Source: an uncultured Clostridia bacterium
GTDB lineage: Bacteria; Bacillota; Clostridia; Christensenellales; UBA1242
DNA length: 64,000 nucleotides
Assembly: GCA_934747385.1 (NCBI GenBank)
Contig: CAKVGK010000001.1
Coordinates: 186,001 to 250,000 of the forward strand
Direction of reading: 5' to 3'
How positions within the stretch are numbered: position 1 is the stretch's first letter; each line of letters begins with the position of its first letter. Position numbers and translations under genes: made by a program. This document shows positions 17,301 to 26,779 of the stretch, piece by piece. Under the pieces are notes generated by a model. It ran no database searches and was not told the origin of the DNA. It worked only from the letters and a program-made list of their open reading frames with translations.

Positions 17301-20300
17301 AAGCGCAATAGGGTTGTCAAGCAAGCCTTCAAGTTGAACACCTGTGCTGGTTGTTGTTTTGGTGTTGAACTCAATTGTGTAGTCATAACCACCTTTTTTA
17401 ACCTGAGTTTTGCCAGTCGTTCCGCTTAATGAGCCCATAAATCTGTAGCCTATCATGTCGTCATAATAAACATTATCCTTAGTTAAATCTTCAATTTTGC
17501 TTTGGTCAAACACGTGAATCACAACTCCACAACCAAAAGCCAAATCAATTGTGTTATTTTCCACAATTCTCCAATTTGAAGAATTTTCAGGTTTGATTGT
17601 GCTCAAGCACCCAAACTCAAACGAATCAGTGCCAGTATGTTTGTAAACTTTCATGCTGCCAAGTTCGTATTTAACAATGTATTTATTAGACAAACTGCCG
17701 TCAGAGTTATCGGTCACTTCAACACCAACATAGCCAACAAAGCCTTTAGTTTGCTTGCCTTCGTTCACCAATGTTGTGTTTAAATTCAGCGTGTAAGTTT
17801 CGCGATAGAACACTCCATAAAGTGTTGCATTGCCAGCACTTGAATCTGCATCAATTGTCCAATTATTTTCAAGGTCAATAATAAATTCTTCGCTCCTATC
17901 CAAAGCAGACTTGTGAGCGTCGTTGTTAGCCTGATATTTAGAAGTTAAAATTGCCACTTTTCCAGTTTCGCCATTATACAGCCAAGCAATATTTTCGTAA
18001 TACTGTTGGTCAAATCTCAACTCGCCCAATTTGTGGTTGTTTGCCGCAAATATGAATAATGAATTTTCACCAGTATAAACCTTTCTTAAGCATTCATTTG
18101 AATTGTTGTCCAAACCATCAGTGTAAGTTTTAACTTTTGCTGCCACAGTGTTTGCATAACTATCTGCCGCATAATTTGTATTGTAACTTGCGTTACTCCA
18201 ATTTTTATATGAATAGTACTCATTATTAGAGATATCTTGTTGAATGTTTACAGGCAATCCAGTTGTTGTTGCAAAACTATAATCTCCAGTTATACTGCCC
18301 TTTACATTTTCCAATTTAAGTTTGTAAATATTGTCTACTTCAAACTTAGTTAAAGAAACATTGTAGGTTTTATCACTCTTCGAATATCTATAATCACCTG
18401 TATCTAAATCTAAATAATCCCATTTTACAAGATCTTGATTATTAGTACCATTTGAATCACAGGCAATTGCTTTTCCACTTTTTGTTGTGTAATACGCAAT
18501 TGATTTACCAACGGATTCTTGTCCTATTCTTACAATTTTATAACTATCTCCATAAGCAAATGGACCAGTTTTTGAACCCTCTCCTAAACTTTCCCCAGTC
18601 AAGCGAATTTGAGCTGAACTCCACTGAGGCGCAATGGTGATTGTTGTTTGTTGCAAAACATAGTCGCCCAATTTCCAATTGTTGAAAGCGGCCATCAATT
18701 TAGATAATAAATTTAATCCCAAATCGGCGGTTTTAACTAATGAATCCGAGTTCACAAATTCCCACGAATAAGATGAAATGCCAGTGATTGGATTGGTTGA
18801 TTTATTCAATTTAGCATAATAAGTATTTGCACCATAACTGAAATAAATTTTATAGCCAGTTAAATCGCGCCCATAATTATATAGTCCATATTGACCTGCC
18901 GAATTGTAAAGATCACTTTCTTTTATGTTCGCAAGCTGAATAAATGCTCCACCTGTTGGCTTAATGAAGTCTGTCGCACTACCATAGTTTAAACTAAATG
19001 AAAGGTTATCAACTAAAATGTTATTTTTCCCATCGTAAACACCTTTAGTTAATCTTGTTATGTTTTCATTGCTTTCGCCTTTACCAACAATTCTTTCAGC
19101 CTTATTATTTATAATTTTGACGTTATTATTTCCGCTCCAAGTTGGAATAATTGCCATTGCGAAAGAATCTTTATATCCTTTAGGCTTTTGTTCACTGCCT
19201 GTCCAAGTATAAGTTCTTGTGAAATTGTTCCAAAGTGCAACACCTGTCACACCAATTAAATATTCTTTGCCAGTTGACGAGGTTTGAATATGTGTGGAGC
19301 TTTCGTTATAACTGCTATAAGCAAAGTTAACAACACCATCATAAGTCTTTTCATCATTTCTTAAGTTGAGATACCAAGCATCTTTCCAACTTTTCTTACC
19401 AGTTTTTTGTGAATAACCAAGTTTTTTAAGAGCGGTTAAATCAACAACCCAGCCACCAAAGGCTGTTTTATTTGAAAGGATTTCATAATCCGCACCAAAG
19501 AATGCTTGCAATTCAGCATTTTCTTTAGGGAAATAATAATATGTTTTTGTTTGTTCTTTTACAATAACGTCTTGATAATAATCTTGACCATTTGGTTGAT
19601 ATTTTGCACTTGTTAAAACATTGTCATTCCTTGCCGTTCCGTCTTTGATTGTATAGCCAAGGTTTAATTCATAAACTTTGCGTTCAAATTCAAAATTCAA
19701 CTCAATTCTGTCTGATTGTTTGAGTGTGACATCTTCTGCTAACAACCCTGTCAAAATTTCTGCGTCATTGATTGTAAAACTGAACCTATAACCAAGGTTT
19801 TGGATAATATTCGCTGTTTCACCATTGATTTTGCCTTTTAAGCCATTATTGTAAAATCTTCCAAGCATTGAGTCGTAGTAGTCTGTGTTTTCAGCAAGAT
19901 TAGTAACCTTGCCTTCATCATAAACCATAATCTCAACAGTGCTGTTTCTGTACACAATAATTGAATTTGAACTTGCAACACCATCGAATGAGCCAAAACT
20001 GCTTAATTTTGAAGGGTCTTTTCCTGCCTTAACCAAATCTGTAACCAAATAAGCATACATAACTTCATTGGTTAAAAGATTTCTATTCCATGCCCTAACA
20101 ATATAGTAATCCTCATGACCGCCGTCATCATTGTCGGTAACTTTAACAACAATATAACCCCAGAATCCAATTCTATTACCATCGTTAGGCAAAGTGTTCA
20201 CATTAAGCACATATGAACTTCTGTTCACCACAACAGCCAGGGTTGGATTTTGATTATTTTCGTTAATAAATGGCTCTTCCGCAGGATTCCAAACGCAAGC

Positions 20301-23300
20301 CTCATCTCCAACCAGACTGCACACAACTTTTCCATCTAATTTGCCTTGGTCTTTTGTTTCATCAAATTTGCTGGTTTTAAGCGCAATGCCGCCAGACGCT
20401 CCGTTATACAAGAACGCTATGCTTGTGCGCCCATTCGTTCCTCCTGCCGTGAAATACAAATCTCCAATCGTGTGCCCATACGCCACAAATATAAACGTTT
20501 CGCCGCCAGAATTGTAAACCTTCCTCAAACACTTGTCACTTGGGTAAACTTTTTCGCTATCGCTGCCAATTTTGTCTGTAGGCTCACCATCTAACACTGC
20601 AAGATATTCTTTCACGTTTGCAACATAGGCATACGAATAGAAATCCGCCACCTTATCAGGTTCATATACAGGCAACTTAAAGCTGCTATAACTTAAATAT
20701 TTGCCAATATCACCGTCTTTCAATACAAAGCTTTCATTAAAACTGCCACTCGAATAATCTCCGCCAGCAGACATTCCCGTCGCCCCTTCAATCTTGAATT
20801 TGAACAACTTAGGCACATAAACCGGCTCTAAATTTATTTTGTATTTTCCAGTGTTGTCTGTGCTGTTATATTCATAAGTAAAGCATGTGGAAGGAATATT
20901 TAAGTAATTCCAGTTAATTGATCCAGTTTCAGTTGTCATCATAACCGCATATTGGAAATTGGTTTTGTCTTCATCTTTTGTGCCACATGTGAGATATGCA
21001 ATGTCGTTATACGTTAATTTAGCGGCAGGAAGAGCATTTTGATTTGTTATTAGGCAACTATATTTTTCTCCATATTTTACAGAATCAAGATTTTGAGCCC
21101 CATTTTGTTGCAAATGAATACCACTCACCATTGAGGTTTCAATAGTCGCCGCCTCCCAGTATGGTGTCAAAGATAAACGAAGACCTGAACTATCATATTT
21201 TGTCCAGCCGAATCTTCCTTCTTGTGCCCATTTCCCCACAATTTCACCAAGTGCTGGAAGCCAGTAACCGCCAGTTGGTGTTGTAAATTGTTTAATATCA
21301 CACATAGGATAATCAGTAGTCATTTTAGGAACACTTTCTTCGAAATTTCTTAAGTTTAACGAGCTAGCGCTTACATTGTCCGCTAAAATTTTGCCACTGC
21401 TGTTAATTGAAATTTCTGCGTATGAATTTAAATTGATATTATATCGAATTAATTTAAAACCTTTATTTCGATCTGCTGTATAAACAAAATATTTGTAGGT
21501 GTATCCAGTGTTAGAATCATAAAACTCTTCGTTTCCATATAATTTTATTGCAATATTATAACCTTTTATCTCATGCCCATAATAATAAAGAATACCATAA
21601 TCACGGCTTGTGCCAAATTTTAAATTATTATTCCCAGAAAATCCAAGAGTTTTTAAATTATTTATATTGTAAAAACTATTTCCATATGAAGCAGGCAAAA
21701 GCCCTTCATAAATTTGTACTGTGTAACTATCGTTCAAATTTTGTTTGTTATTCTGTTGAACACCTTTATATGCAATTGATTCTTCCTCACCATTTGCATT
21801 TATAGCCATAACACTTTGTGCAGCGTTATTAAAAGTAATATGTGAAGTCTTTAAATTTTTGTATGTCCAATAAGGAACAATAGGCAACTTTAAAGTCAAA
21901 GTGGAACTATCAAAGGGCGCGTTTGCCATATCGCCATAACCATAGATTTTGTCTATTCTATACATTGCTTGTTTATCTGACGATGTCACATAAACATTGA
22001 CAGGCTCCATAGATTTGAGTTCAAATCTAATCCAATAATTTGAACCTTTAAGATACCATTTGTCAGTCAATTGATTCTCATTATTTCTGTGTTCATAATT
22101 TATACTAAGAACGCTTGTGTCAAGAACCCAACCTTCAAATTCTCCTTGTTCACAGTATGCTTTGTTAATATACTCATAAAGAAGCATGCTTTTCACATCA
22201 TCATACGTTGGAAGTGTGCACCCGTCGACATTCAATCCAAAACCTTTGTTGTTTCTTAAAATTGTTATCATCTCGATAGCTGTATTACTGTCAGCCGTGG
22301 AACTATATTTGCCACTTTGATTAAGTTTAAATCGAGTGTTGCCTATAGAAGACGAATTGTATTCAAGAGCAAATCGCCCACCATTATTATGTCCTCCCGA
22401 TTGTCCTATAACAGTAAAACTTCTAAAACCAACGTTATAATTATAATATTCCAATTCGTAATATACGTATGCTGTTAAATCTTGATAATTCTCGTTGTTG
22501 AAGCGTAATCGATAAATGTCAGGTTCAGTTTTTCCATTGTCTTCGAACGCAATCATTGTCTTAGAACTATCGCTCGAGTAGGTCATCTTGTTGTCTTGAT
22601 AGCCTTTCCTTTTGTAACCTTCAGTAACTCCACCACCTTCGTCTTTATCAAAAGCCATTATTACAGTGATTTCCTGTTTATTTACTATTGCTTTAAACCT
22701 GTAGCAATAATAACCTATATTATAACATTCAATGATTGGATTGTAGCTAGTAAACTTGATTGAAGTTGGCTTACCGCCACTGTCTTTAACTAATTCGTAG
22801 CTATTGCCAAGATCTAACGATTTTGCCCAATATGCTCCCTTGTTTTCTTTGGTATTGTCGTCGTAATTAATAGGAGTTTCAAATGTTATAATATATCTTT
22901 TTGGAATTGGATCTGGTTTTGATTGTTGTTCAATGTATTTAACTTCAATCGTTGTTCCACTCGTAGAAATTTTAACACTAAAACGACTCATAATACCGTC
23001 TTTGTCTTCACGAACTTTATAATTAAAAGCCCTTTCAAACATTTTTTCAGCAAAAGCGTTTTTTTCGTCTTTTGAAGGAACTTCTCCTGTTTTGATATCT
23101 ACGCCACTGGTTACTGGTGCACTGTTAGGAACAACAAACCTTCCGATCTCTATTGTTTCAGTTTTCAAATCACCTGTATTAGAATCATAATATTCCACTG
23201 ATAATTTACAAGTATATGTTGACCAATCAACAAATTGTCTCAAAACTGGCAAACCATCATTATAGTACTTGACGTCTCCGTCTTTCGCACCTAAAAACCA

Positions 23301-24035
23301 TGTTGTTCCATAATTAGTAGATGATGCATTTTCATTATGTTTATCAGCATTACCAGGCTCTTTTGAAACACTCCAACCAAGGGTTGAACTATAAAATTTC
23401 AGTTTTTTATCTAAATCCGTGTCTGTATCCACTTTTAAGTCAGCCTCAACTACGGCTGTCAATGTTCTAGCACCGCCTTTATCCACGTCACTATATGTTA
23501 TTGTTATTGATTTATCTGCTTGATCACTCTCAACCACCGTATCGTAACTAGGAGCAACTCCCCAAACTGCATAATATGTAACATCATAACCTCCCCCAAA
23601 CCAAGAGTTAATTGGATTATTTAAAGTCACATTCGGTTCTTTTTCCACCTCTCCTGCAAGAGATGTTGCCCACCCCTTCAATCTGTACTTATCTGAAGTT
23701 CCAGTAACGCATTTTATGAACTGAGAAATCTGATCGTCAGTATTAATATTCACCATACTTCGAGCTATGGTAGGTCTCTCACACTTAATGTAATTCTCCG
23801 CATAATTATATGTGTATGTATATGTCGATGTACCCTGTTTAATTTTCCAAGTCCTATCACCCCCTGCGTCAAAATAACTTTTATCACCCAAATAGAAATA
23901 ATAGTAATTCGTTGCTGCATAAGCTGAATTAATAAAATTTGCGCCAAGTAGCATCAGTGAAGACGCAAAAAGAGCAACCACTGCAATGATTGCTGTTAAC
24001 ACACAAGTTTTAGATTTTAATTTTAACCTACTCAT
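14346..24035 (-). CDS. Giant secreted repeat protein (3229 aa)
   Basis: Signal peptide: basic start, hydrophobic core about 13-36, AYA cleavage site near residue 40. The rest is beta-rich, high in Tyr, Asn, Ser, Thr, without other membrane segments, LPXTG motif or visible anchor. Two related modules of about 800 residues follow each other (roughly 640-1470 and 1530-2290): CLRKVY near 1175 and 1990, LNVNTLPNDG near 1280 and LNLNTTLVNEG near 2088, GWVLD near 640 and GWVVD near 1530, and GLLA/GLLD near their ends. The last 900 residues are different. Similar to large clostridial adhesin or InlB-B-repeat-like surface proteins in build, but no family was identified. Promoter and AAGGGG site support the start. 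Confidence 0.85.
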   Translation of the reverse strand: MSRLKLKSKTCVLTAIIAVVALFASSLMLLGANFINSAYAATNYYYFYLGDKSYFDAGGDRTWKIKQGTSTYTYTYNYAENYIKCERPTIARSMVNINTDDQISQFIKCVTGTSDKYRLKGWATSLAGEVEKEPNVTLNNPINSWFGGGYDVTYYAVWGVAPSYDTVVESDQADKSITITYSDVDKGGARTLTAVVEADLKVDTDTDLDKKLKFYSSTLGWSVSKEPGNADKHNENASSTNYGTTWFLGAKDGDVKYYNDGLPVLRQFVDWSTYTCKLSVEYYDSNTGDLKTETIEIGRFVVPNSAPVTSGVDIKTGEVPSKDEKNAFAEKMFERAFNYKVREDKDGIMSRFSVKISTSGTTIEVKYIEQQSKPDPIPKRYIITFETPINYDDNTKENKGAYWAKSLDLGNSYELVKDSGGKPTSIKFTSYNPIIECYNIGYYCYRFKAIVNKQEITVIMAFDKDEGGGVTEGYKRKGYQDNKMTYSSDSSKTMIAFEDNGKTEPDIYRLRFNNENYQDLTAYVYYELEYYNYNVGFRSFTVIGQSGGHNNGGRFALEYNSSSIGNTRFKLNQSGKYSSTADSNTAIEMITILRNNKGFGLNVDGCTLPTYDDVKSMLLYEYINKAYCEQGEFEGWVLDTSVLSINYEHRNNENQLTDKWYLKGSNYWIRFELKSMEPVNVYVTSSDKQAMYRIDKIYGYGDMANAPFDSSTLTLKLPIVPYWTYKNLKTSHITFNNAAQSVMAINANGEEESIAYKGVQQNNKQNLNDSYTVQIYEGLLPASYGNSFYNINNLKTLGFSGNNNLKFGTSRDYGILYYYGHEIKGYNIAIKLYGNEEFYDSNTGYTYKYFVYTADRNKGFKLIRYNINLNSYAEISINSSGKILADNVSASSLNLRNFEESVPKMTTDYPMCDIKQFTTPTGGYWLPALGEIVGKWAQEGRFGWTKYDSSGLRLSLTPYWEAATIETSMVSGIHLQQNGAQNLDSVKYGEKYSCLITNQNALPAAKLTYNDIAYLTCGTKDEDKTNFQYAVMMTTETGSINWNYLNIPSTCFTYEYNSTDNTGKYKINLEPVYVPKLFKFKIEGATGMSAGGDYSSGSFNESFVLKDGDIGKYLSYSSFKLPVYEPDKVADFYSYAYVANVKEYLAVLDGEPTDKIGSDSEKVYPSDKCLRKVYNSGGETFIFVAYGHTIGDLYFTAGGTNGRTSIAFLYNGASGGIALKTSKFDETKDQGKLDGKVVCSLVGDEACVWNPAEEPFINENNQNPTLAVVVNRSSYVLNVNTLPNDGNRIGFWGYIVVKVTDNDDGGHEDYYIVRAWNRNLLTNEVMYAYLVTDLVKAGKDPSKLSSFGSFDGVASSNSIIVYRNSTVEIMVYDEGKVTNLAENTDYYDSMLGRFYNNGLKGKINGETANIIQNLGYRFSFTINDAEILTGLLAEDVTLKQSDRIELNFEFERKVYELNLGYTIKDGTARNDNVLTSAKYQPNGQDYYQDVIVKEQTKTYYYFPKENAELQAFFGADYEILSNKTAFGGWVVDLTALKKLGYSQKTGKKSWKDAWYLNLRNDEKTYDGVVNFAYSSYNESSTHIQTSSTGKEYLIGVTGVALWNNFTRTYTWTGSEQKPKGYKDSFAMAIIPTWSGNNNVKIINNKAERIVGKGESNENITRLTKGVYDGKNNILVDNLSFSLNYGSATDFIKPTGGAFIQLANIKESDLYNSAGQYGLYNYGRDLTGYKIYFSYGANTYYAKLNKSTNPITGISSYSWEFVNSDSLVKTADLGLNLLSKLMAAFNNWKLGDYVLQQTTITIAPQWSSAQIRLTGESLGEGSKTGPFAYGDSYKIVRIGQESVGKSIAYYTTKSGKAIACDSNGTNNQDLVKWDYLDLDTGDYRYSKSDKTYNVSLTKFEVDNIYKLKLENVKGSITGDYSFATTTGLPVNIQQDISNNEYYSYKNWSNASYNTNYAADSYANTVAAKVKTYTDGLDNNSNECLRKVYTGENSLFIFAANNHKLGELRFDQQYYENIAWLYNGETGKVAILTSKYQANNDAHKSALDRSEEFIIDLENNWTIDADSSAGNATLYGVFYRETYTLNLNTTLVNEGKQTKGFVGYVGVEVTDNSDGSLSNKYIVKYELGSMKVYKHTGTDSFEFGCLSTIKPENSSNWRIVENNTIDLAFGCGVVIHVFDQSKIEDLTKDNVYYDDMIGYRFMGSLSGTTGKTQVKKGGYDYTIEFNTKTTTSTGVQLEGLLDNPIALKANDKINLDVLFEPIIYSMSIEMTNQNAGNLRISGGNETNNASGVYEKITNTFKRGQTFKIQYWAYAGFGLKENAFDLTNNGTTKNMQKYAGKESEQTYTIDLSSSKKGAWLRANYYFGFNIPFNVEYNAGETSQFIGDLTVNTCYLTFDVKYKVIDEGDSNKLLVDNADILSNWTLETTSINWTLTDSYLEGLGYYYNFNGAKYAIMKSWAYNPSRGVDFGAWAEAYQYLPKMPTEYEFLLKTKPVQTYNFSSSIYYGKENQTTGSFFLYYLVNGVPAGSILPKDNRTIYFAMSVTPIYEIQLQIAVGVNDTNCSTRTLTLKNGKSNEFTLTANANHSGEQYITAFTHKGLENTISATYNNRYYTGVNFYMGESGETDLGSNPFKAENDEIIIAKFAPKELNLAVNYTSNGSAITEAEAKKYFNNYALTIVRGNLNGFENTPKTGFVVTNDRIHIEYSISFDYQVSILVNGETGRLNADNDVYVTNADYEFGKVDINIDITHKQTGSVSIKVVADSSNGARFHTEDTTLMKSFATLWINGIERGREGIFMEGYAVAIRLGEIPAGYRYVGVKKGDGSVDAKYTLSGNVITITNGIKPQDMDEDTFVKSIMGEYSVVFQKVTIETQMILTARNNNNYSYSFNGVQAVWKNNKLVISNASLNDVINLYSRTSLPNEELDYYFYEDKYGEHGIEGSSLTITQEMLNNLAGDYVDGAKTLTLGVKSKLKYTLSVEFEAGAEYLTEIKVKDELMTLTAENTYTSGYEYEDQYLNLKISSVNADKFTIEVYGVKSFSGGTIDENIYLFDNIALKAKIVKNTFALAVEEKLFDDIVELNTNNPQTLTTGNLINASVTGSSLIDGTRFEYNSQTQVSFKNTDGEGDNKKQLTQIAFKDENLSFTFDVDFASTENLIERFQVKDKNNQAVSSGIVVSQNGNVITLKVELDGQTFSYSFELVASNNSIQFNFVGVGNCNLTLIYTAIKLIKVS

Positions 24036-24053
24036 TTGTGTCCTACCCCTTGA

Positions 24054-24082
24054 TTTATATATTTAAACATAGTTTAACACAA
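24054..24082 (-). promoter_or_regulatory. Promoter of the giant gene
   Basis: TTGTGT (24077-24082), 17-nt spacer, TATAAA (24054-24059), minus strand; short leader with AAGGGG before the ATG at 24035. Confidence 0.6.
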
Positions 24083-24233
24083 AACAATGTTTTTCTGCAA
24101 ATAATTACAAATATTTTCAAAAACTTTTTTATTTCCGCTTCCCACCCTTTTCCCACATTGTCATACCAAACGAAAGCGAGTGTTTTGACTTTATCATACC
24201 AAACGAGCAAATGGAAAGTGAGTGTATCTAAAC

Positions 24234-24272
24234 AAAAAAACACCAAAAAAAATTAAATTTTTTGGTGTTTTT
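24234..24272 (-). terminator. Terminator of mnmA
   Basis: AAAAACACCAAAAAA / TTTTTTGGTGTTTTT hairpin downstream of the mnmA stop at 24384. The 110-nt stretch between is AT-rich and empty. Confidence 0.8.
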
Positions 24273-24383
24273 CATGATTTTTTTGAATTTTTAAAGATTT
24301 TTTGCAATTTTTAAATATTTTTTAAAATTTTTATTATTTCCACATTTTAAAAGATTAAACAAATTTAAAAACAAACCGGCAAG

Positions 24384-25469
24384 TTATTTAATCAATTCAT
24401 TGATTCTGCCGCCGCCGAAGCACATTCCGTCTTCTGCATACAGCACGGCAAATTGACCAATTGTAACTGCACGTTGGCGAGTTTCAAAATGCAACTTTAA
24501 TGTATGTTCATCAATAATTTCAACTTTAACTTTTTGGTCAGGTTGCCTATATCTTAGTTTAACAAAACAATCGAAATCCTTTGTTGGTCTGTCTGTAATC
24601 CAATTAAAATCTGTCACAACGCAGCCATTACTAAACATTTCTTCACACTCTCCACAATTAACAAAAAGTGTGTTAGTTTTAACGTCCTTTTTAACAACAA
24701 ACCAGCGGTCTGCCTCATAGCCATTTTTGCCGCCAATATTAAGCCCTCTGCGCTGACCAATAGTGTAATACATAACACCATCATGCTGGCCAACCACATT
24801 GCCTTGCAAGTCCTTAATTTCACCAGGTTGTGCTGGCAGGAATGTTTTCAGAAACTGCCTAAAATTACGCTCACCAATAAAGCAAATGCCCGTGCTGTCT
24901 TTTTTTTCGGCAGTGCTAAGCCCAAGTTTTTTCGCAATCTCGCGCACTTCCGTTTTATCAATATCCGCCAGTGGAAAAAGTGTGCGTTCAAGTTGAGATT
25001 GGTTAAGCTGATTTAAAAAGTATGTTTGATCTTTATTCTTGTCGTGAGATTTGTACAAATACACCTTACCATCTCTGTCCACTCTTTTGCAATAATGTCC
25101 AGTTGCAATGTAGTCCGCGCCAAGTTCAAGAGCATGCTTCAAAAACGGGCCAAACTTAATTTCTTTGTTACACATAACGTCAGGGTTTGGAGTGTAGCCC
25201 TTTTCGTATTCTTCCAAAAAATAATTGAACACGCGCTCTTTATATTCCTTTGCGTAATTAACAGTATAATAAGGAATGCCAATCTTGTTTGCAACGCGCT
25301 TCACGTCTTCAAAATCTTGTTCAGCGGTACAATTACCTTTATCGTCCGTTTCTTCCCAGTTAAGCATAAACAGCCCAATCACATTATAACCTTGCTGTTT
25401 CAACAAATATGCTGCAACTGAACTGTCAACTCCTCCAGACAGCCCCACAACAACAGTTTTTCCTTGCAC
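24384..25469 (-). CDS. mnmA: tRNA-specific 2-thiouridylase MnmA
   Basis: Thiolates uridine 34 of Lys, Glu and Gln tRNAs using ATP and a persulfide donor. PP-loop GLSGGVDSS at 9-17; catalytic Cys pair in PDVMCNKEI (near residue 100) and TGICFIG (near 200); later QRRGLNIGG. 361 residues, the family length. GTG start, 6 nt after AAAGGAG. The 220 nt upstream are extremely AT-rich with no gene. Persulfide donor (cysteine desulfurase) not in window. Confidence 0.95.
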   Translation of the reverse strand: MQGKTVVVGLSGGVDSSVAAYLLKQQGYNVIGLFMLNWEETDDKGNCTAEQDFEDVKRVANKIGIPYYTVNYAKEYKERVFNYFLEEYEKGYTPNPDVMCNKEIKFGPFLKHALELGADYIATGHYCKRVDRDGKVYLYKSHDKNKDQTYFLNQLNQSQLERTLFPLADIDKTEVREIAKKLGLSTAEKKDSTGICFIGERNFRQFLKTFLPAQPGEIKDLQGNVVGQHDGVMYYTIGQRRGLNIGGKNGYEADRWFVVKKDVKTNTLFVNCGECEEMFSNGCVVTDFNWITDRPTKDFDCFVKLRYRQPDQKVKVEIIDEHTLKLHFETRQRAVTIGQFAVLYAEDGMCFGGGRINELIK

Positions 25470-25691
25470 AATTTTCTCCTTTTAAAAAAATATAAATTAT
25501 TTTCTTTTTTAATTAAAAACAGTAATTTTTTTCAATTTTTTTATTAATTTTTTAATATTTTTGATTATTTTTATTGATTTTTTATGATTTTTAATATAAT
25601 TTTAGTATTCTTATTTAATTTTAATTGAATTTTGTTTTTAATTTAAAATATTGATTTTTATTATTTTTAACATTTAATTTTATTTTCAATA

Positions 25692-26162
25692 TTACAATTC
25701 CACACTCACTGGAATTTTATATTTATTGAAAATTATATTAATAATATCAAACATCCACATTAAAATAACCAAGCCCCAAATTAAAACCAAAATTGTAACA
25801 ACTTCGTAAACCCAGCCAGTGAACACCGCTTTGAAAACAACAGTCAACACCGCATTGGCAATGCCGACAAGAAAAAATATTGAATAGAACAAGCCTTTGC
25901 CCAACCTGCCCACATAATAATTATGTGCCCCAGTAAACCCCAAAAAAATTGCCAACAAAAGCAATTTAGTTTTGTTAACATCTGTTGGACAACCCTTTCT
26001 AAAAATCACATCTTCTTTTCTGCCTTCCTTTAAAGCAACCTTCCCAGCCTTGTTCGTTGCAGAATTGAATTTTGTGTAATTAAGTCCACAACTTGGGCAA
26101 ACACTAGCGCTGATAGGCATTTTTGTTTCACACCTTGGGCAACGTTTGTTTATTTTTTCCAT
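25692..26162 (-). CDS. Zinc-ribbon plus TM2-domain membrane protein
   Basis: 156 residues. N-terminal zinc ribbon CPRC...CPSC (9-26), then a TM2-like region: KLLLLAIFLGFTGAHNYYVGRLGKG with the helix-loop-helix and GxHxxYxG pattern, followed by two to three hydrophobic helices to the C-terminus. Function of such proteins is unknown. Promoter TTTACA-17-TAAAAT ends 6 nt before the ATG and there is no ribosome site, so the message is predicted to be leaderless. Confidence 0.8.
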   Translation of the reverse strand: MEKINKRCPRCETKMPISASVCPSCGLNYTKFNSATNKAGKVALKEGRKEDVIFRKGCPTDVNKTKLLLLAIFLGFTGAHNYYVGRLGKGLFYSIFFLVGIANAVLTVVFKAVFTGWVYEVVTILVLIWGLVILMWMFDIINIIFNKYKIPVSVEL

Positions 26163-26168
26163 ATCTTA

Positions 26169-26197
26169 ATTTTATCACATTCAAGGCAGTTTGTAAA
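26169..26197 (-). promoter_or_regulatory. Promoter of leaderless TM2 gene
   Basis: TTTACA (26192-26197), 17 nt, TAAAAT (26169-26174), then 6 nt to the ATG at 26162. Confidence 0.65.
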
Positions 26198-26353
26198 TAG
26201 AATTTATTTTTTGTTTGCAATTTAATTTATAAAATCATCACCATCAAAATCAAAAATCAAATAAAATTTTTAAAAATTGAATATTTTACTGGATTTTTTA
26301 ATGTTTTTAATATAAAATATTAATATAAATTTATTTTTACAAAAGGATTGTTT

Positions 26354-26776
26354 ATGATAATTTTATCTTGCGACCATGCTGGCTTTGATGCCATGCAAAA
26401 AATAATGCACTTTTTTGACAGCAAAAAAATTGAATACAAATACATGGGGCCCGCATGCTTCAATAAGGACGATGACTATCCAGACCTCATTGCCCCAGCC
26501 GCTCAAGAAGTTTTGAAAAGCACAGACAACTGCGGCATATTTTTATGCGGCTCTGGCGTTGGTGCAAACATTGTTGCAAACAGACAGAAAGGCATTCGCG
26601 CTGTTAACGCGTACGACTGCGCAATTGCATATTTGGCAAGAAAAGATGAAGATGCAAATGTTTTAACCATGGGTGCAAGGTTGTTAAGTTCTCGCGCCAT
26701 GATTAAAATTATCAAAGTGTTTTTAACAAGCGAATTTGAAGGCGGCAGGCACTTAAGACGCATTCAAAAATATTAA
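26354..26776 (+). CDS. rpiB: RpiB/LacAB-family sugar-phosphate isomerase
   Basis: Interconverts ribose-5-phosphate and ribulose-5-phosphate (pentose phosphate pathway) or acts on a related sugar. Signatures: SCDHAGF at the N-terminus (Asp and His of the family), the active-site loop LCGSGVGANIVANR, and a C-terminal RHLRR. The loop keeps the catalytic Cys but has Ser where RpiB has Thr. 140 residues. A TTG six bases upstream is possible, but the ATG at 26354 has AAAGGA at the right distance. LacA/B-like specificity cannot be excluded. Confidence 0.85.
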   Translation: MIILSCDHAGFDAMQKIMHFFDSKKIEYKYMGPACFNKDDDYPDLIAPAAQEVLKSTDNCGIFLCGSGVGANIVANRQKGIRAVNAYDCAIAYLARKDEDANVLTMGARLLSSRAMIKIIKVFLTSEFEGGRHLRRIQKY

Positions 26777-26779
26777 GGT

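Noticed and set aside
24234..24380. Possible small RNA after mnmA
   Set aside because: Only an AT-rich terminator is present; no further structure.
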